Positions 11,150 to 23,600 of a DNA stretch of 64,000 nt are shown here, piece after piece. The stretch spans positions 3,364,408-3,428,407 of the forward strand of contig CAJFCJ010000006.1 in the NCBI GenBank assembly GCA_904063045.1, in the 5' to 3' direction. The first letter of the stretch is position 1, and every line of letters begins with the position of its first letter. The notes under the pieces are model-generated. The model saw only the letters and a program-made list of their open reading frames with translations. It was not told the origin of the DNA and did no database searches. Made by a program: the position numbers and the translations under genes. The stretch is from Dimorphilus gyrociliatus (taxonomy: Eukaryota > Annelida > Polychaeta > Dinophilidae).

Positions 11150-13394
11150 TTAGAATACAAGCTCAGAATTGGTCCTGATTAAATTTTCTTTATCGTTATC
11201 TTTGGCAACACTTAACTGAACGCCTTTACCGAAGCGGCGATAGGTGGCACTATTGGTCCATAAATTTTTCCTTCTTCTTAGGTACTTTAAGCAAGCGGAT
11301 TCTGAAGAACTTTGTATTCTTACAACCATACTATCAGCAGTTATACTTGAACCAAGTACGTCATCTGTCGATACGATAACTTTTGCCGAATAATCAGCTT
11401 CTTTTTCTGCGTTGTCATAACAACATAAGCGTCTCTTCCTGGTTCTATTTGTAATATAAAAGCAAGCCCCCTCTGTCCTACAACTGCCAATATGTCTACT
11501 TCCCATCATTGGACAGTCAGTTAACATGCTGCGTAGTCCACTGCCGTTTTCATCTAATTGTTGACCAATCCAATTTTTAAACCATTCTTCTACTATTTCG
11601 TGGAACATCATCTATACATAGAACATTAAAAAAATTGAAAAAGATAGAAACTGTTACAAAAGAAGATATTCTATTTTAGATATTTATTTGTCTATTTTAA
11701 AGAATAGTTTAAAAATAACAAAATTACTTCAACGCAAAAGGATTCGCCTTCTTCTATAAGTCTTCCAATTTGTTCCAGCATGCCTAGGAGCGGTTGACGA
11801 ATTGCGTCGTGCGCAGTATTGAGAATTACAGCCAGTTTTGCTGCGGGGTGTGATATTAAATAGGGCTACATCGTTTCAGGAAAATCTCTTATTTCAACTC
11901 ATTTTTTCATTTAGCTTGTTAATTCAAAACTAAACTACAAATCAGTTTTCTTACCACTTATCCTTATAGTAAGATTGTCTCCCACTTTAACAATGCACTC
12001 GGCATCGACCTTTCTCACTATAGGCTGACTGAGATAATTTTCTCGTAAATTCTCCAGCATTTCTCTGCGACGGCTGTGACAAAAAAAGCGACAAGATATT
12101 AGACAAATAGAAAAGAGGGTTGAAGGGGAAGCGAGAGGTAAGAGAGTTAGTTGGGAAAAAAAAACAATCTTTTAATGTAGGCCTAGGAGATCGAGCTCGT
12201 TAAAAACGTATAAATTCGGGTTTCGGTCCTTGTTCTTCACAACTGGTACCACTTCTTTATTAACTAGTTCTAGAGAAAAGATATTCTTTACATTTCGAGG
12301 GGAAAAATTATTATTTAGTTAAGGCCGACTTTAAAATCGATTTATGGATTCCTTTTACCGGTTATCAATCTATTTGAAAACCACTATCAATAACATTCTA
12401 TGGAACACTACGAAAAGATTTAGCTAAGCATGTATCCAAAGAGGCTGAGAATTTAAAGGAGGAATAATGATTAAGCACGCAATTAATGATGATTGTAAAG
12501 GAGGGACCCTGGCTAATCAAGAGGAAATCAGTTTTAAGATTTTTTTTAGATTAATAAAAAAAATTTAACGTATTTTTCGTTAAATATATTTAAGAGGCAG
12601 CAGAAGTTTTTAGGTTTATTTCCTCCCCTCACCCTTCCTTTGGAGCGACAGTGAAATATCTAGTAACATTTGTTTGTTTATTCCGTGCTCTTTTCTTCCT
12701 ATTCCGTAATAAGAAAAGTTTACTTTTCGCCTACGGACCTTTACTAAACGATTAGCGTCTAACGAACTCTTTCAACTGCTAAAGCTCGCAGTCGGGGATA
12801 GTTTGAGCCGATTTTGCTAATTGTAAATCTTGAAATTGTTAAACTATATAACGTAAACATCTATTAGTTCTGAAAAAAGACTCTTACGTGCCAAAATAAA
12901 CGGACATCTAGAAGAGGATTCTGAATTGATTTGGAATACAAAATTTCAGTTGCGAATGGTATCAATAGCTCATCTACAGTCCGAATCAATGATTGAGTTC
13001 TGTCGGGTCTCTTTCTCTCTCTTATTCTCTCAACTTTAAAACTCAAGAAGTGTGAATTTGAATTAGTCACGCGATTTCATTGTGCTTTTGCATCAGATCA
13101 CAAAAGAAATCGAAAACCGATTCAGTAAACAGAATCTGCATTTTAACTTGTTTTTCTTTTGACATTTTTCCAACTGCTTACCTGCTTATTAAACCATCTT
13201 CGTCGTATAAATATAAATGGGAGCATTCTTCTGTATTATCGTCATTCTTTTTTACAACGTCATCCAAAACCGTTGGATCGGCTTCGAAATCCTGCCAATG
13301 CAGCAGAGTGATTGCAGTCGTATCCATATAACGCCCGCAATTGCAAGGACAAACTCTACCGTTGGCCGCCGCTATTGCAATGCGCGCCAAGCAT
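11150..13394 (-). CDS. Unrecognised multi-exon gene (5' end not resolved)
   Basis: Four phase-compatible exons on the minus strand: 13182-13394, 11955-12073, 11728-11840 and 11150-11611. The first has an excellent polypyrimidine acceptor (a long T run then GCAG), so at least one more 5' exon should lie between it and the UTP18 stop; I could not find it. The joined product is over 300 residues. Visible features are a Cys-containing start (NGRVCPCNCGRYMD), acidic segment DDVVKKNDDNTEE, a helical region QPLLGMLEQIGRLIEEGESF leading into EMMFHEIVEEWFKNWIGQQ, then a basic C-terminus (KYLRRRKNLW). No family is recognised. A 1.1 kb intron (12074-13181) is long for this locus and could hide an alternative exon near 12893-13005. 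Confidence 0.5.
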
Positions 13395-13572
13395 CTGCAA
13401 AAAAAAAACACCGCCCTTGTTTGCTGCCTTTTTTCCTAGCCCTCGCCTTTCTTTTTTTTTAACATTCTAAATAGTGGTGTACGAGTTACGAAAAAGTAAG
13501 CCTACGTATGTCGCTTTTCTCACCAACGACTACATATAAATTATTCAATGTTAATTTTCAACGAAAATCGTG

Positions 13573-13578
13573 TTTATT
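13573..13578 (-). terminator. Poly(A) signal AATAAA after UTP18
   Basis: TTTATT on the plus strand, i.e. AATAAA on the UTP18 strand, 20 bp beyond its stop codon. This implies a very short 3' UTR, fitting the compact layout. Confidence 0.5.
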
Positions 13579-13597
13579 GAACGAAAAAGAATACGGT

Positions 13598-15847
13598 CTA
13601 ATAAGAAGAGTAGTTATTGAGCCTGAAAAAAAAACTCAGATAAACAAATGCAAATAATTAAAATGTAATGTAAAAACCTAAATAAAAATGCTCTTCCACC
13701 GCGGTTTCCTACGCTAAAGTAACCGCTATTCAATGAAAAGTCTAAACATGTTGGAACTCCCAGACGTTTACGAAACGGTGGAAAATTTGAGAAAACTGTC
13801 AAAGACTCCACATGCACCTGTTGGAAGAAAATTAAGTTTTTAGAAAAAAAAATTTCTTTGCAAAATTCAATTACTAAGAATTTTACTATAAAAAGAAAAC
13901 TAACTAGTTTGCAAGCATTGGCTTCTGACTCCGATGCGCAGGCTAAAATCTCGCTTGTGTTATTAAATTTCAGAAGTGTACAACTGGTTGTTAAATTCAT
14001 CAAACTTTTGACGGGAGATGGCGTTGCTGTACCGCAATCCAAACCGTCCTGATCGTATATATTGATTACACCGGTTGATGAGCTAGTAAGTGAAATGAAG
14101 AAAAAAAAATAATACTATTAGGCTAACGAAAAGAAAATTGATGAAATGTGAATGCTAACCCGCAGGCTAAGTATTGTCCATTTTTAGATGCTGCTATAGA
14201 CGTCCCTATTAAAGCACCTTCATCAATGAATTTCCTTAGACACTGTCGCCTGTTGAGGTCCCAAATGTATACTTCTGCATCGTTGCCACAAGAATAGAGT
14301 CGAGATCCGTCCGAATTGAAATCGAAATCTAATACTTTTCCATTCATTTTTAATGAATCAATTCTTTCTTTTGTCTGTTGGAAAGAGATATACCTTCAAA
14401 CCGAATATATCATTAGAGAATAATACTTACATCCGTTGTTATAACATGCATAAATCCATTATTACCACGCACAACGAAATATTTACCGCAGGGAGATACT
14501 TTAAAATATGTTGTGTCTAAATCGTTGCTTCCTGAATGCAAAACAAAATGTGTAATACAAATATTAAAAAAAAGATCAGTAAGCGATTTAGCAATACCGA
14601 AGTTACTTCTCAGATGATTTATTCGATTAATCTTCCCTTCAATCATATCGTAGCAGTGAAATGCATTTCCTTTTGATCCAATCAATATCTGACACAAAAT
14701 GAAATTAATGATAATACGATGATAAATTGAAGACTATTTGGATTTTTTACTTCTTTGCCATTCTTTGTAAAATGACACGAATAAATAGGACATTTCTTCA
14801 ATTCCACAGTTTGTATTAGGGGATTATATTTACCATCGATCTGAAAAATCAAATGTCAATATTTCAAATACAATCATTTTCAATTAATTGATAGCTTACT
14901 TCAAAAAGTTTTACAGAATTTTCTACTTTATCGGAACTTAAAAAGACTTGCGCATTAGGATGAAATTCAACATTTCTCAACTGTCCCTAATTTATTAATA
15001 AGAGTTAGTTTAATATTAATAGAGCTATGCATCTATACTTTCGAACGTCTTTCCTTATTTGCATCTGTCACGCGCTTGATGTGAAGAAGTCCAGCTGAAA
15101 GAGTTCCTGATTTGTTTGTTAAATAGGTATCAGTGCTTTTCAAAAGTTCTTCTATATCACTTTCGTCTTCGCTTTCTATTAATAATAAGATAAAAGTCTG
15201 GTAAAAAATAAATAAGAGAAATGAAATATAAGATATTTACCCTCTGATTTCCTTCTTTTATTTATTTTTTGAGCGGCCCAAGTTTTTTTCCCCATAGCGT
15301 CTTCAAAACTAAAACACACAGCTAAAACTTTGTACGCCTAAAAGAAATTATGAAAATGAAATTACTTTTTACGCAATATTTTCGAATAGGATGCATTCGT
15401 GACAGTTTTCTTAAGTTTTCTTTTCCGGGTTGCCAGCCTTTCAGTTATTTCATATCTAAAATTAAGTTATTATTCTGTCAGTATAATATATCAAGTGCAG
15501 AAACAATTGAAGCATTATATATTACTCGTCATCGTCTTCATCATCTTCATCAATCCATGCCGCTTCAGGTAATTTATCTGATTGCTCAGTAACATCAGCT
15601 TCTGCCTTCTAATAAAGATGTATTTCAGTTATGTTAATTGGTAAGCTGTATTGATGGGAATTAGAACTGATAATGTTACCTTTTCGTTTAATATTTGATT
15701 ATGTTCACTCGGCTGAGATTTTCCAAAGATTAAACTTTCTAAGTCCTTTTCATCTTTGGTTTTTGGTTCATTTTCAATTATTTTTAAAAATGAAGTACGA
15801 CTTTTGTCTTCCTTTTTCAATTTTTGTTGTTTTAATTTCTTTCCCAT
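13598..15847 (-). CDS. UTP18: U3 snoRNA-associated protein 18 homolog, WD40 (SSU processome)
   Basis: About 13 small exons on the minus strand, from ATG 15847 (first exon 15680-15847, second 15526-15608) to a 25 bp last exon 13598-13622. UTP18 is a nucleolar WD-repeat component of the small-subunit processome, needed for early 18S rRNA processing. The N-terminus is lysine-rich with DLESLIFG (family: LEELVFGD), then an acidic stretch and EDAMGKKTWA (family: HAMGG-PAWA). The WD40 propeller follows: VEFHPNAQVFL, KVSPCGKYFVVRG, KVLDFDFNSDGSRLYSCGND, EVYIWDLNRRQCLRKF, IAASKNGQYLACG, and TVFSNFPPF with CLDFSLNSGYFSVGN. The last exon ends in LNNYSSY, paralleling the human LHHYSDF end. Assignment is strong; not every intron border was verified base by base. 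Confidence 0.88.
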
Positions 15848-17075
15848 CTGAACTTTATTCCAATAACAAAATCCTTCGAAAAACAGGCGTGCAAAATTTG
15901 TGCAAATTTCCTGTTCCGGTTAATAAACGTTTTACGATTTATTTTCTGCGGTTCTAAAACTCAGTGGAAAAAATTGCTTACGCGCCAAAATAATTAAATG
16001 TATTGTTGATTTGAAGGTTGTTTTTTTCTAATGCTTAATGATATTTTTTGTGTTTACAAAAAAAGCGCGTTCATGAATATTTAATTAAGCACATACGAAA
16101 TTTAAGAACATTTGAGTTTGTATTTGATGTTGATACTTCTGTCAGCGAATTCATATTGAACCAATAAAATTAAATAGTAAAAACATTTTCTAGTTGAGAA
16201 GTCATATTTTTCTAATTAACCAACAATAAAAATTTAATACAATTGAAGAGAAATCAACAGTCGTGAGTGTTAGCTATATAAAAAAAATACTCTAATATTT
16301 TTGAACTAACCAGTATAGGATGCCATCTACTGTATAAAACATGATATAACTGTTGTACATAAGGCGTCTGTTTTTTTTGTGCCTAATTAATATGAATATG
16401 CAACATTATCACTTTTTAATATATTTAAAAATGTACTCAAAATAGAAATAACCCAACATTTTTATGAAAGAGATGATAAATAAAAAAGAAAAAAAAAGTT
16501 CACTGACGGGAGGCAACAGATGCATGAGGGAATGAAACAACTGTATGAAAGGGGTAAATATGTAACTTAAACAAATCGGAAAGCTTATTGATACGATCTA
16601 GGGTATAAATATAAATATTGAAATAATTTATATATCGTAATTTGCTAGTATTTTAATAGAAAATTGACTTTTTGATTAGAAACAGAAAGGAAAGTAAAGA
16701 TAATTTTCAGGGATAAAATACATTGTATTATATTTAACTAGAAATTTCTGGAAGGGAATGTTAACTTAGGCAGTTGTAAAAATATGTTTAAGTTTTTTCA
16801 ACTAAAGAGAGTTTTTATAAGAATACGAAAGAAAAGGAAATATACAGCAGAGAGGAATTTAGTATATGATTAAAAGAAAGGATATTTTGCATGTTTTATA
16901 GTTTTTCTTCTACAAATAAATACTTAAATGTCAAGTATATTATCATAATTTCCATAGATAATCATATCTCAATACAAAAATTAGAGTATTTACTCCAAAA
17001 CAATCACACTAATAGAACATTACGGAGAGTGGGAAGAGGAAGAATGGGGAAGAACTAGAGGATTATGTTCATTAA
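15848..17075. other. Gap between UTP18 start and TRPA 3' end
   Basis: AT-rich and without a supported gene. The right half is probably TRPA 3' UTR; the left 100-200 bp should contain the UTP18 promoter. CCAATAAAA-type and poly-A tracts occur but nothing distinctive. Confidence 0.4.
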
Positions 17076-20000
17076 TTAAGAGTGTGGTATCATTCCACCT
17101 TCCATAAAAAATTTTCGTCTTGCAATGGCTGTAGGGGATAGAGTTTGAGATGATAATATTCTCCTAGGTGGTGACGTTCCGTCATAATCTCCTCTATAAG
17201 AAATTAAGGTTTTATCTTTATCAAAATGCTCGACGATTTCCTTTAATTGTTTGTTAACTGTTGCTACTTCCTCTTCCAATTTCCGTATACTTCTTGTTTG
17301 CCTAGTAATCTGGTTTTGTATATTAAAATCGATTTCTTCACCCTCCGGGGATGCTACTTTTATTTTAGAATTATCTTTTCCGGATAAAAAATTTCCTAAA
17401 CGCTCGAGAAAAGATAAAGAACTTTTATTCGGTTGTACTTGTAACTGTCTTTTGTATACTCTTCTCTGTAAAAAACCAGGTAGCATATTTTCGGTATAGC
17501 CCAAAAGATCGACTTGCATAGATAACCTTTGAACGTGTGCATTGGCCTGAATTTGACCAATATCTCCAACAGCTATACCAATCAACAGATTCATAAGTAC
17601 AACGGGCATAATGAAGAGAAATATAGCCAAAAGAAAATAAACATCCGTGTCAAAAGGCTGGAATTTTTTAAACTTTTTTAAGAAATCATCCTGAAAATCT
17701 ATTTCACCCAAGGTCATAATAAAGACTTGATAAAGAGTTGTTATCATATCTCTAAAAGGGTTGATCTCACTATGATCCTTTTCGATTATCACGTGGAAGC
17801 ACATGGAAAAGGCTAACAAAAAAAAGAGGAACATGAGAACAGCTTTCATCAAAGAGGCCAATACTTGAAGAAACATAATTATATAAATTCCTATATAAGG
17901 AACCCTTCTTAAATAAAGAGTAAGGTTTAGCCATACGAAGAATATGGTTATCCAACCGGATCTTCTGTAATATTCACAAGGTGACTTATTGTGTATGGTG
18001 AAGAGGATGGTGGAGATGATAACCGCAATTGCACACCAATTGTCGACTATTACTAAACTGGCAAGTTTTTGTTGGTAGATTGTTAGCATTTCGCGGCAGC
18101 AAGAAATTATGACAAGTATAAAAAGTAAGGCTTGAGTTATCCTAGTTGAGATAAGGAAATCCTGCTTTGCAGTAAGATAGAAAGTATCACTTGTAATATT
18201 GGGATAACAATCTGTTCCATTTCTGGCTTGTAAATTACCCTTGGCATGCAGGTAAAGTACAGTCAAATATACAATATAAAAAAGAACATTCATGGCGCAC
18301 ATTTTTCTTCCAAAAGAATTCCATTTATAGGCCATATTTGCTTGGCAAATGGGATGAGAAAGTAGCTTCTCTCTCCTGTATGTGGCCATTGTCTAAAAAG
18401 TTTGAAATAGTAAAATTTTATCTCAAGTGGAGAAGTACTCTGTATATTTAACTCTATCACCTTTAAGGCGTAATAGCGTTGGTTTGCCTGATTTAACTCG
18501 TCTGGACCAGGATCTAAATACCTAAAATCATATAGAACTGTTAAAGATGGATCAGAATCGTCCAAGTTAGACTTTTGGGATGTGTTATCCAATAAAATCT
18601 GAAATAAAAGCATATAAAAGAAAAATTTACAAAGTCTTTTAATAATGCAGTAAGAGGACCTTTGCGGCTTCCGGTAATTTGATAATAAGTTTCTCGAGAG
18701 GGGACATACCAACTTCATCCTTCATTTCCATACACTCTCTCCAGCTTTAATATTGGAGGATTAGAAATAGAAATCGTTATTAATTAGTAATTACTTGTAT
18801 TAATTAAAGTCAGTTATTTACCATCTATGCTTTAGCATAGTAATTGCTACTTCTTGCTGGAAATTTTCAATGGAAATATCCAAAGGCGTCTGATTTTGAG
18901 AATTTCTCACCGTGACATCCGCCCTGGCGTCTAATAGAGCGAGAACAATTTGAACATGTCCGTTGGCACACGCATAATGAAGGGATGTATTTTTTAGGCG
19001 GTCATTTGCTAGTACATCTGCATGGTTAAGTAAGAGTAGTTGAATTGTTGAAGTGTGACCCGTTGCGGAGGCCAGCATTAAAGGGGTGCAGTAGTGATCA
19101 TCCCTATTGGATAGGTCAGCCCCATGGCTTAGCAGGAGAGATAATATTTTATTATGACCTGATAAGCAGGCCAAATGGAGCGGTGTTCGACCGTCAACAT
19201 CGCTATCGTTTGTCTCTTGCCCTGATTTATCTAACAGGGCTTTAACGCACTCATAATGACCGTATTTAGCAGCATAGTGAAGTGACGCTCTCTCATCCCT
19301 GTCCTTAGCACCCACTTCTGCATTGTTAGACAACATCAGTTTTAGAATATCTAAATTGCCTTTTTTCGCAGCGTAATGTAGGGCAGACATATCCGAATAG
19401 TCTTTCATCTGAATCAACCTTGTTCTTCCGTATTTTATTAGAATAACGGCACATTCGTATTGTCCATTTTCTACAGCCCAGTGAAGAGCCGTTTTATCAA
19501 AGACATCAATTTCATATATATTTTCATGATCAGTCCTCTCTAAAAGAAACTTAACCGCGTCTACTTGACCTTTCCAAGCTGCTAAATGAATTGGTAATAG
19601 ACCATCTCTATCCTTTCTATTAGCTGAAGCTCCTCTTTGTAATAATACTTCCAGTGTCTTGACATGATTATATTGGGATGCCCGATGTAATGGTGTGCAA
19701 TCTTCTAAATCAACACAATCAATAATTGCCTGTAGTTTTATGTACAATTAATAGTAATAATGCAAATATATAACTACTTATAAACAAATATGGAATACAT
19801 AGTAATCGAGAATGAGGGAGACGACTGCTGTAAGACCCTGGGCGGAGGCGAGATGAAGGGCTGTAACACCGTTTTCCTGGCCAAAAAAATAAAGAAGATT
19901 TTTGTTTTCTCCCAAGAATTTATATTAAAAGAAGAGTATACTTTTCTTTCCATCACGTTAGCTCCCTTATCCAACAGGAATTTGATAGTCTGATAAAGTA

Positions 20001-21163
20001 AAGTAAAGAAGAACACATTGTTAAAACCGAATAGACAACGGGAGTTTTATTTAAGTGAAACCTCGTATTGTTGATTTTGAATGGCTAAGTGTAATGCAGT
20101 AGCCCCTTCAATGTCTTTATGATTAACGAGTTCTTCGCAAACTTTATTCATATTCTCGGCTGTATCGAACAATTCGTGTACGTATTTGTTTGTTTGTGTT
20201 GTTCTCTGTTTGTTTGTTCGTTGTTCAATATTTGTAAGCTTATTTACCGTAATCGAAGATTTTTTGAAGAACACCGTTATGTCCATCTGCCGCTGCCAGC
20301 ATAATAGGTGTCATATTGTTGCAGTCGGTTGCCATGAGATTAGCTCCCCGAGATATCTGTTTATTAGGCGAAATAAAACTATTTGTTCAGTAATATTTTT
20401 ACTACTGGCTCTTATCACATACCAGAACGTCTACTAATTCGGCGTTTCCGTTTACGCTAGCCATATGTAAAGGCGTTGTATTGTCTATATCGGGCCAATC
20501 AACGTAGCAATCTGGTAAAGAGGTTAACATCTTTACCAAAGTGACATGACCTCTCCGTGCAGCGTAATGGAGAGCTGTTCGACTCTTGTTGTCTTTCGCG
20601 TTCTTGTCTGCTCCAGCTTGCAGGAGGCACGCAACAGCCTTTTCACTTTGGTATAGGGCTCCTATATGTAGTGGAGTTTGTTCCTCACCAGCACTACGAA
20701 CGTCAACTTGAATACCCCCGATTGAGCAGAGGAATACTACAACTTCATCTTGATTATATCGGGTTGCATGATGGAGAATACTCAGACCATCTTCATCGAG
20801 GTCATTAACTCGAAAACTATAATCCGTTTCGAACTTTTGACGTAATATTTCCACTAAGCCTTCCCGGGCAGCTTGATAAGGATTGTAGTTTTTAGCATCA
20901 AGCAAGTTGACACTACTTCCCATGTGCTTGGACAAGAGCCTTTTGGATCTTAGTCGTTTCCTCGTACTGAAGCTTGATATGGCAAGGGTAGTAGCCTTTA
21001 GCGAGTGCCCCCGCTTGTGACCATTTGAAAATCCTGAAGCAATAGACTTCCGAGTTACCATTTCGAAAGCTTCGCTGACAGTTCTTCTAACTCCTGATTT
21101 CTTTCTCTTTCTGTCCTCTTCGTACTGCACAGAATAGAATCGTACTTTTCGCCGTTCCGACAT
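17076..21163 (-). CDS. TRPA1: TRPA1-like ankyrin-repeat cation channel
   Basis: Nine exons with consistent phases: 20423-21163, 20248-20356, 20062-20159, 19942-19989, 19799-19876, 18822-19729, 18660-18744, 18461-18598 and 17076-18392; 1173 residues, the normal TRPA1 length. The N-terminus is basic, followed by roughly 15 ankyrin repeats (for example TALHYAARRGHVTLVKML, TPLHRASQYNHVKTLEVLL). After the linker (EKLLSHPICQANMAYKW) come six membrane segments, the pore (QVFIMTLGEIDF) and VVLMNLLIGIAVGDIGQIQ of S6, the TRP-like helix, then a coiled coil. TRPA channels sense irritants, heat or mechanical stimuli in sensory neurons. The pore acidic position is Glu (LGEID; human TRPA1 has LGDIN), a substitution that also occurs in insect channels. 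It could be another TRPA-clade member; a tree would decide. Confidence 0.88.
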
Positions 21164-23600
21164 ATCTTTTACAAAAAGTTGTACAGAATATCACTATACC
21201 AGGCCTTTGAATATCTGATATCTCAGTTCATATACAAGCGGATATATGTACATGCATATGTATGTATACACTTTACAAATATACATATTAGGGCTATATG
21301 TATAAATAAAAGTATACGCACATACTTACATACATATATGCATATGTGTACTACAAACTATATAAAGTATATAAACTGCATAACTGGCTGGTTTGTAGTC
21401 GGTGCTATCGAGTGTCTGTGTTTCTGCGAATGATAAATCTTGTTTCTTGTAACTTCTATAATTAAACAGTACCGTCTGGTGTATGTATTTATATAACTAT
21501 ATAGATTCTGTTTATAGATATATAAAAGTATTCATTTTTACTTTCGAATCTATTGTTGATACATAAAATTAGAATTATGAGTTTAGACACTGATAGACAA
21601 CATTTCTTTCTATTTTGACTAAACTATTTTTGATAAGGGTTTTAGTAATTTTCCTATAGTCCAGTTTGTCCCTTCAAAGGCCTTTGGTTAGTCTAAGTAC
21701 AAACAACTGGCTCTGATTTTCTTATTACACAGTTTATTCCTAGTTAGTCGGATAGTAAGAGTTTTATGGTTGATGGAATACGAGAAAATAAGAAAACTTT
21801 TTCTTACAAACAAAATTTGTTTAATAAGAATTTTACCTATTTTAAATGAGGTGAAAAAATGACATTTAAACGATTAATTATCATTAATACAACACTTAAG
21901 CTTTGGTAATTAACATTATTTCAGTTTAATTTGGAAAGTATTTAAAAGACCTTATTTACATATACAAATACTGTACATACTTTAGATGCATTTTTACATC
22001 TTCTAACTATGTATCTATGTATAAATATATATATAAACTAATATATATTTATATATATATATATATTTAACATAAAGCGTTTTTATCTTTTACATGGACG
22101 AATAAATTACTGTAGAAAAAAGCGAAAATGTTCTTATACTCGCCTTTTTCTTTCCTTAGCCAGTTAAAATATGGGAGGAGGGAATTTTTAATCGACCTCG
22201 CAGCAAAGTTCTACAGCGACTGCACCATTGCGGTACGTTACAGGCTGTATCTCGGTTTATCTGTAGCGAAACCCCCCTATACATACTATACCATAAGTCT
22301 ATTAGATTTACGTATATTAACAGCTAACAGAAAATGGTCCGTTAGTAAAAAATTCTTTCTTTTCTCTCTTTATTTATAATACTAATAATACAAATCAAAA
22401 ATCAAAAGGAAATACTTAAGTTTCTTACTCTTTTACTCTCTAAAATAAGTGTCTGTCTCCCTGACTTATTCTCATTCTCCCACTTTCCTCCTTCTTTACA
22501 AAGTATTTATAGAATTTTATCTTAAACTAGGAAGCCTTATTATGTATAAAACAAATAGATCGAAAGAGTTTATTTAAGGAAATAATCAAAGATTCTATGG
22601 GATGGTAGATGATTTGAAATTCGTTGTTATTGCAATTCTAAATTTGATATAGTAATAATTGTAAAATATAAAAAGAGACTTTGTTATATAAATATTTCAA
22701 CATATAAGCAGTTTTTTGGATATAAACCGCCATGAAAATTTCTGCTTTCGTTTAAAGGAACCCTAGAAAGGTTTTGGCTGACGTAAAGTTTACAAATAAT
22801 TTGTTTGACGTAAGTAATTTACAGGAGATTTTTCCATTTCGCCTTCTTATTCACAGTCTTATCTACATATAAATGAACAGTAGAATTTCTGGATTACTAT
22901 GAAGAACCTTTAGGAAAAAACTCGCGGGATAACACCTACCTATCTTTTACCGTATTTTCTTTTTTCTAGAATACTAAACAAATAAATTTTATCCTTTTAT
23001 TTATATATTTTCTCTCTCTCTCTCTATGATTTTTAGTATATAAAACTACGCAAAAGTCCACATAGAAACGCCTGTAGAAAGTTTTAATATAAAACAAACA
23101 ACTGTCTAAACTGAATATATCCAAAATATCTACTTTTTATAAGTCTATTAACAACAGATGTCGCCTTATTTGGTAGCGACACCTATAAAACTAAATCTTT
23201 AATAGCTTTGAAGGATTTACGCTTCCGTGATGTATTTTATCTTATTTTTATTTTCGTGGACCAATCTATCTCTCTTTGTCTTTTCTGCAGACTTTCAAAA
23301 TTAAAAGAGAGAAAAAAAAGACGCTCAAGAGAGATTTATTAATTTCGCGTCAAACAAAATCGCTAGATACTTAATCAAATGCGTTCTCGGTTCATTTTTC
23401 AATCGTAGAAAAACTGTATTGAAAAGTAAAAACAGGAATTTTGATAGACAAAGTGATATAAAAAACAATATCGAAAAAAAAACATTCATTTCCTATAGAG
23501 GTTAAAAGGAAACGAAAATCGTTATTTATACTAATTTCATTAGGATGATGGATGGATAGCATTCTTCGAATATTTCTGATATTTCGTTATTTGCAGATTT
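21164..23600. other. 2.4 kb gap between TRPA start and SLC5 gene
   Basis: AT-rich, with tandem TATA/ATAC-type runs around 21236-21340 and 22023-22068, a (TC)n run near 23011-23024, and the CTCF-like 9-mer at 23156-23164. The 83-codon frame at 22128-22379 shows no family resemblance and I reject it as a gene. The left part is probably the TRPA promoter and 5' UTR. Confidence 0.4.
23156..23164 (+). promoter_or_regulatory. CTCF-like variant motif AGATGTCGC
   Basis: Second form of the recurrent 9-mer (T in place of G at position 6), in the gap between TRPA and SLC5 genes. Confidence 0.3.

Noticed and set aside
12864-13070. Minus-strand frame that could be an exon (RTQSLIRTVDELLIPF) of the unknown gene at 11150-13394
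   Set aside because: Its acceptor lacks a pyrimidine tract, and its phase does not fit the next exon, whereas the flanking exons join directly in phase.
22128-22379. 83-codon frame in the TRPA-SLC5 gap
   Set aside because: No similarity, no splice partner, and composition like surrounding AT-rich DNA.
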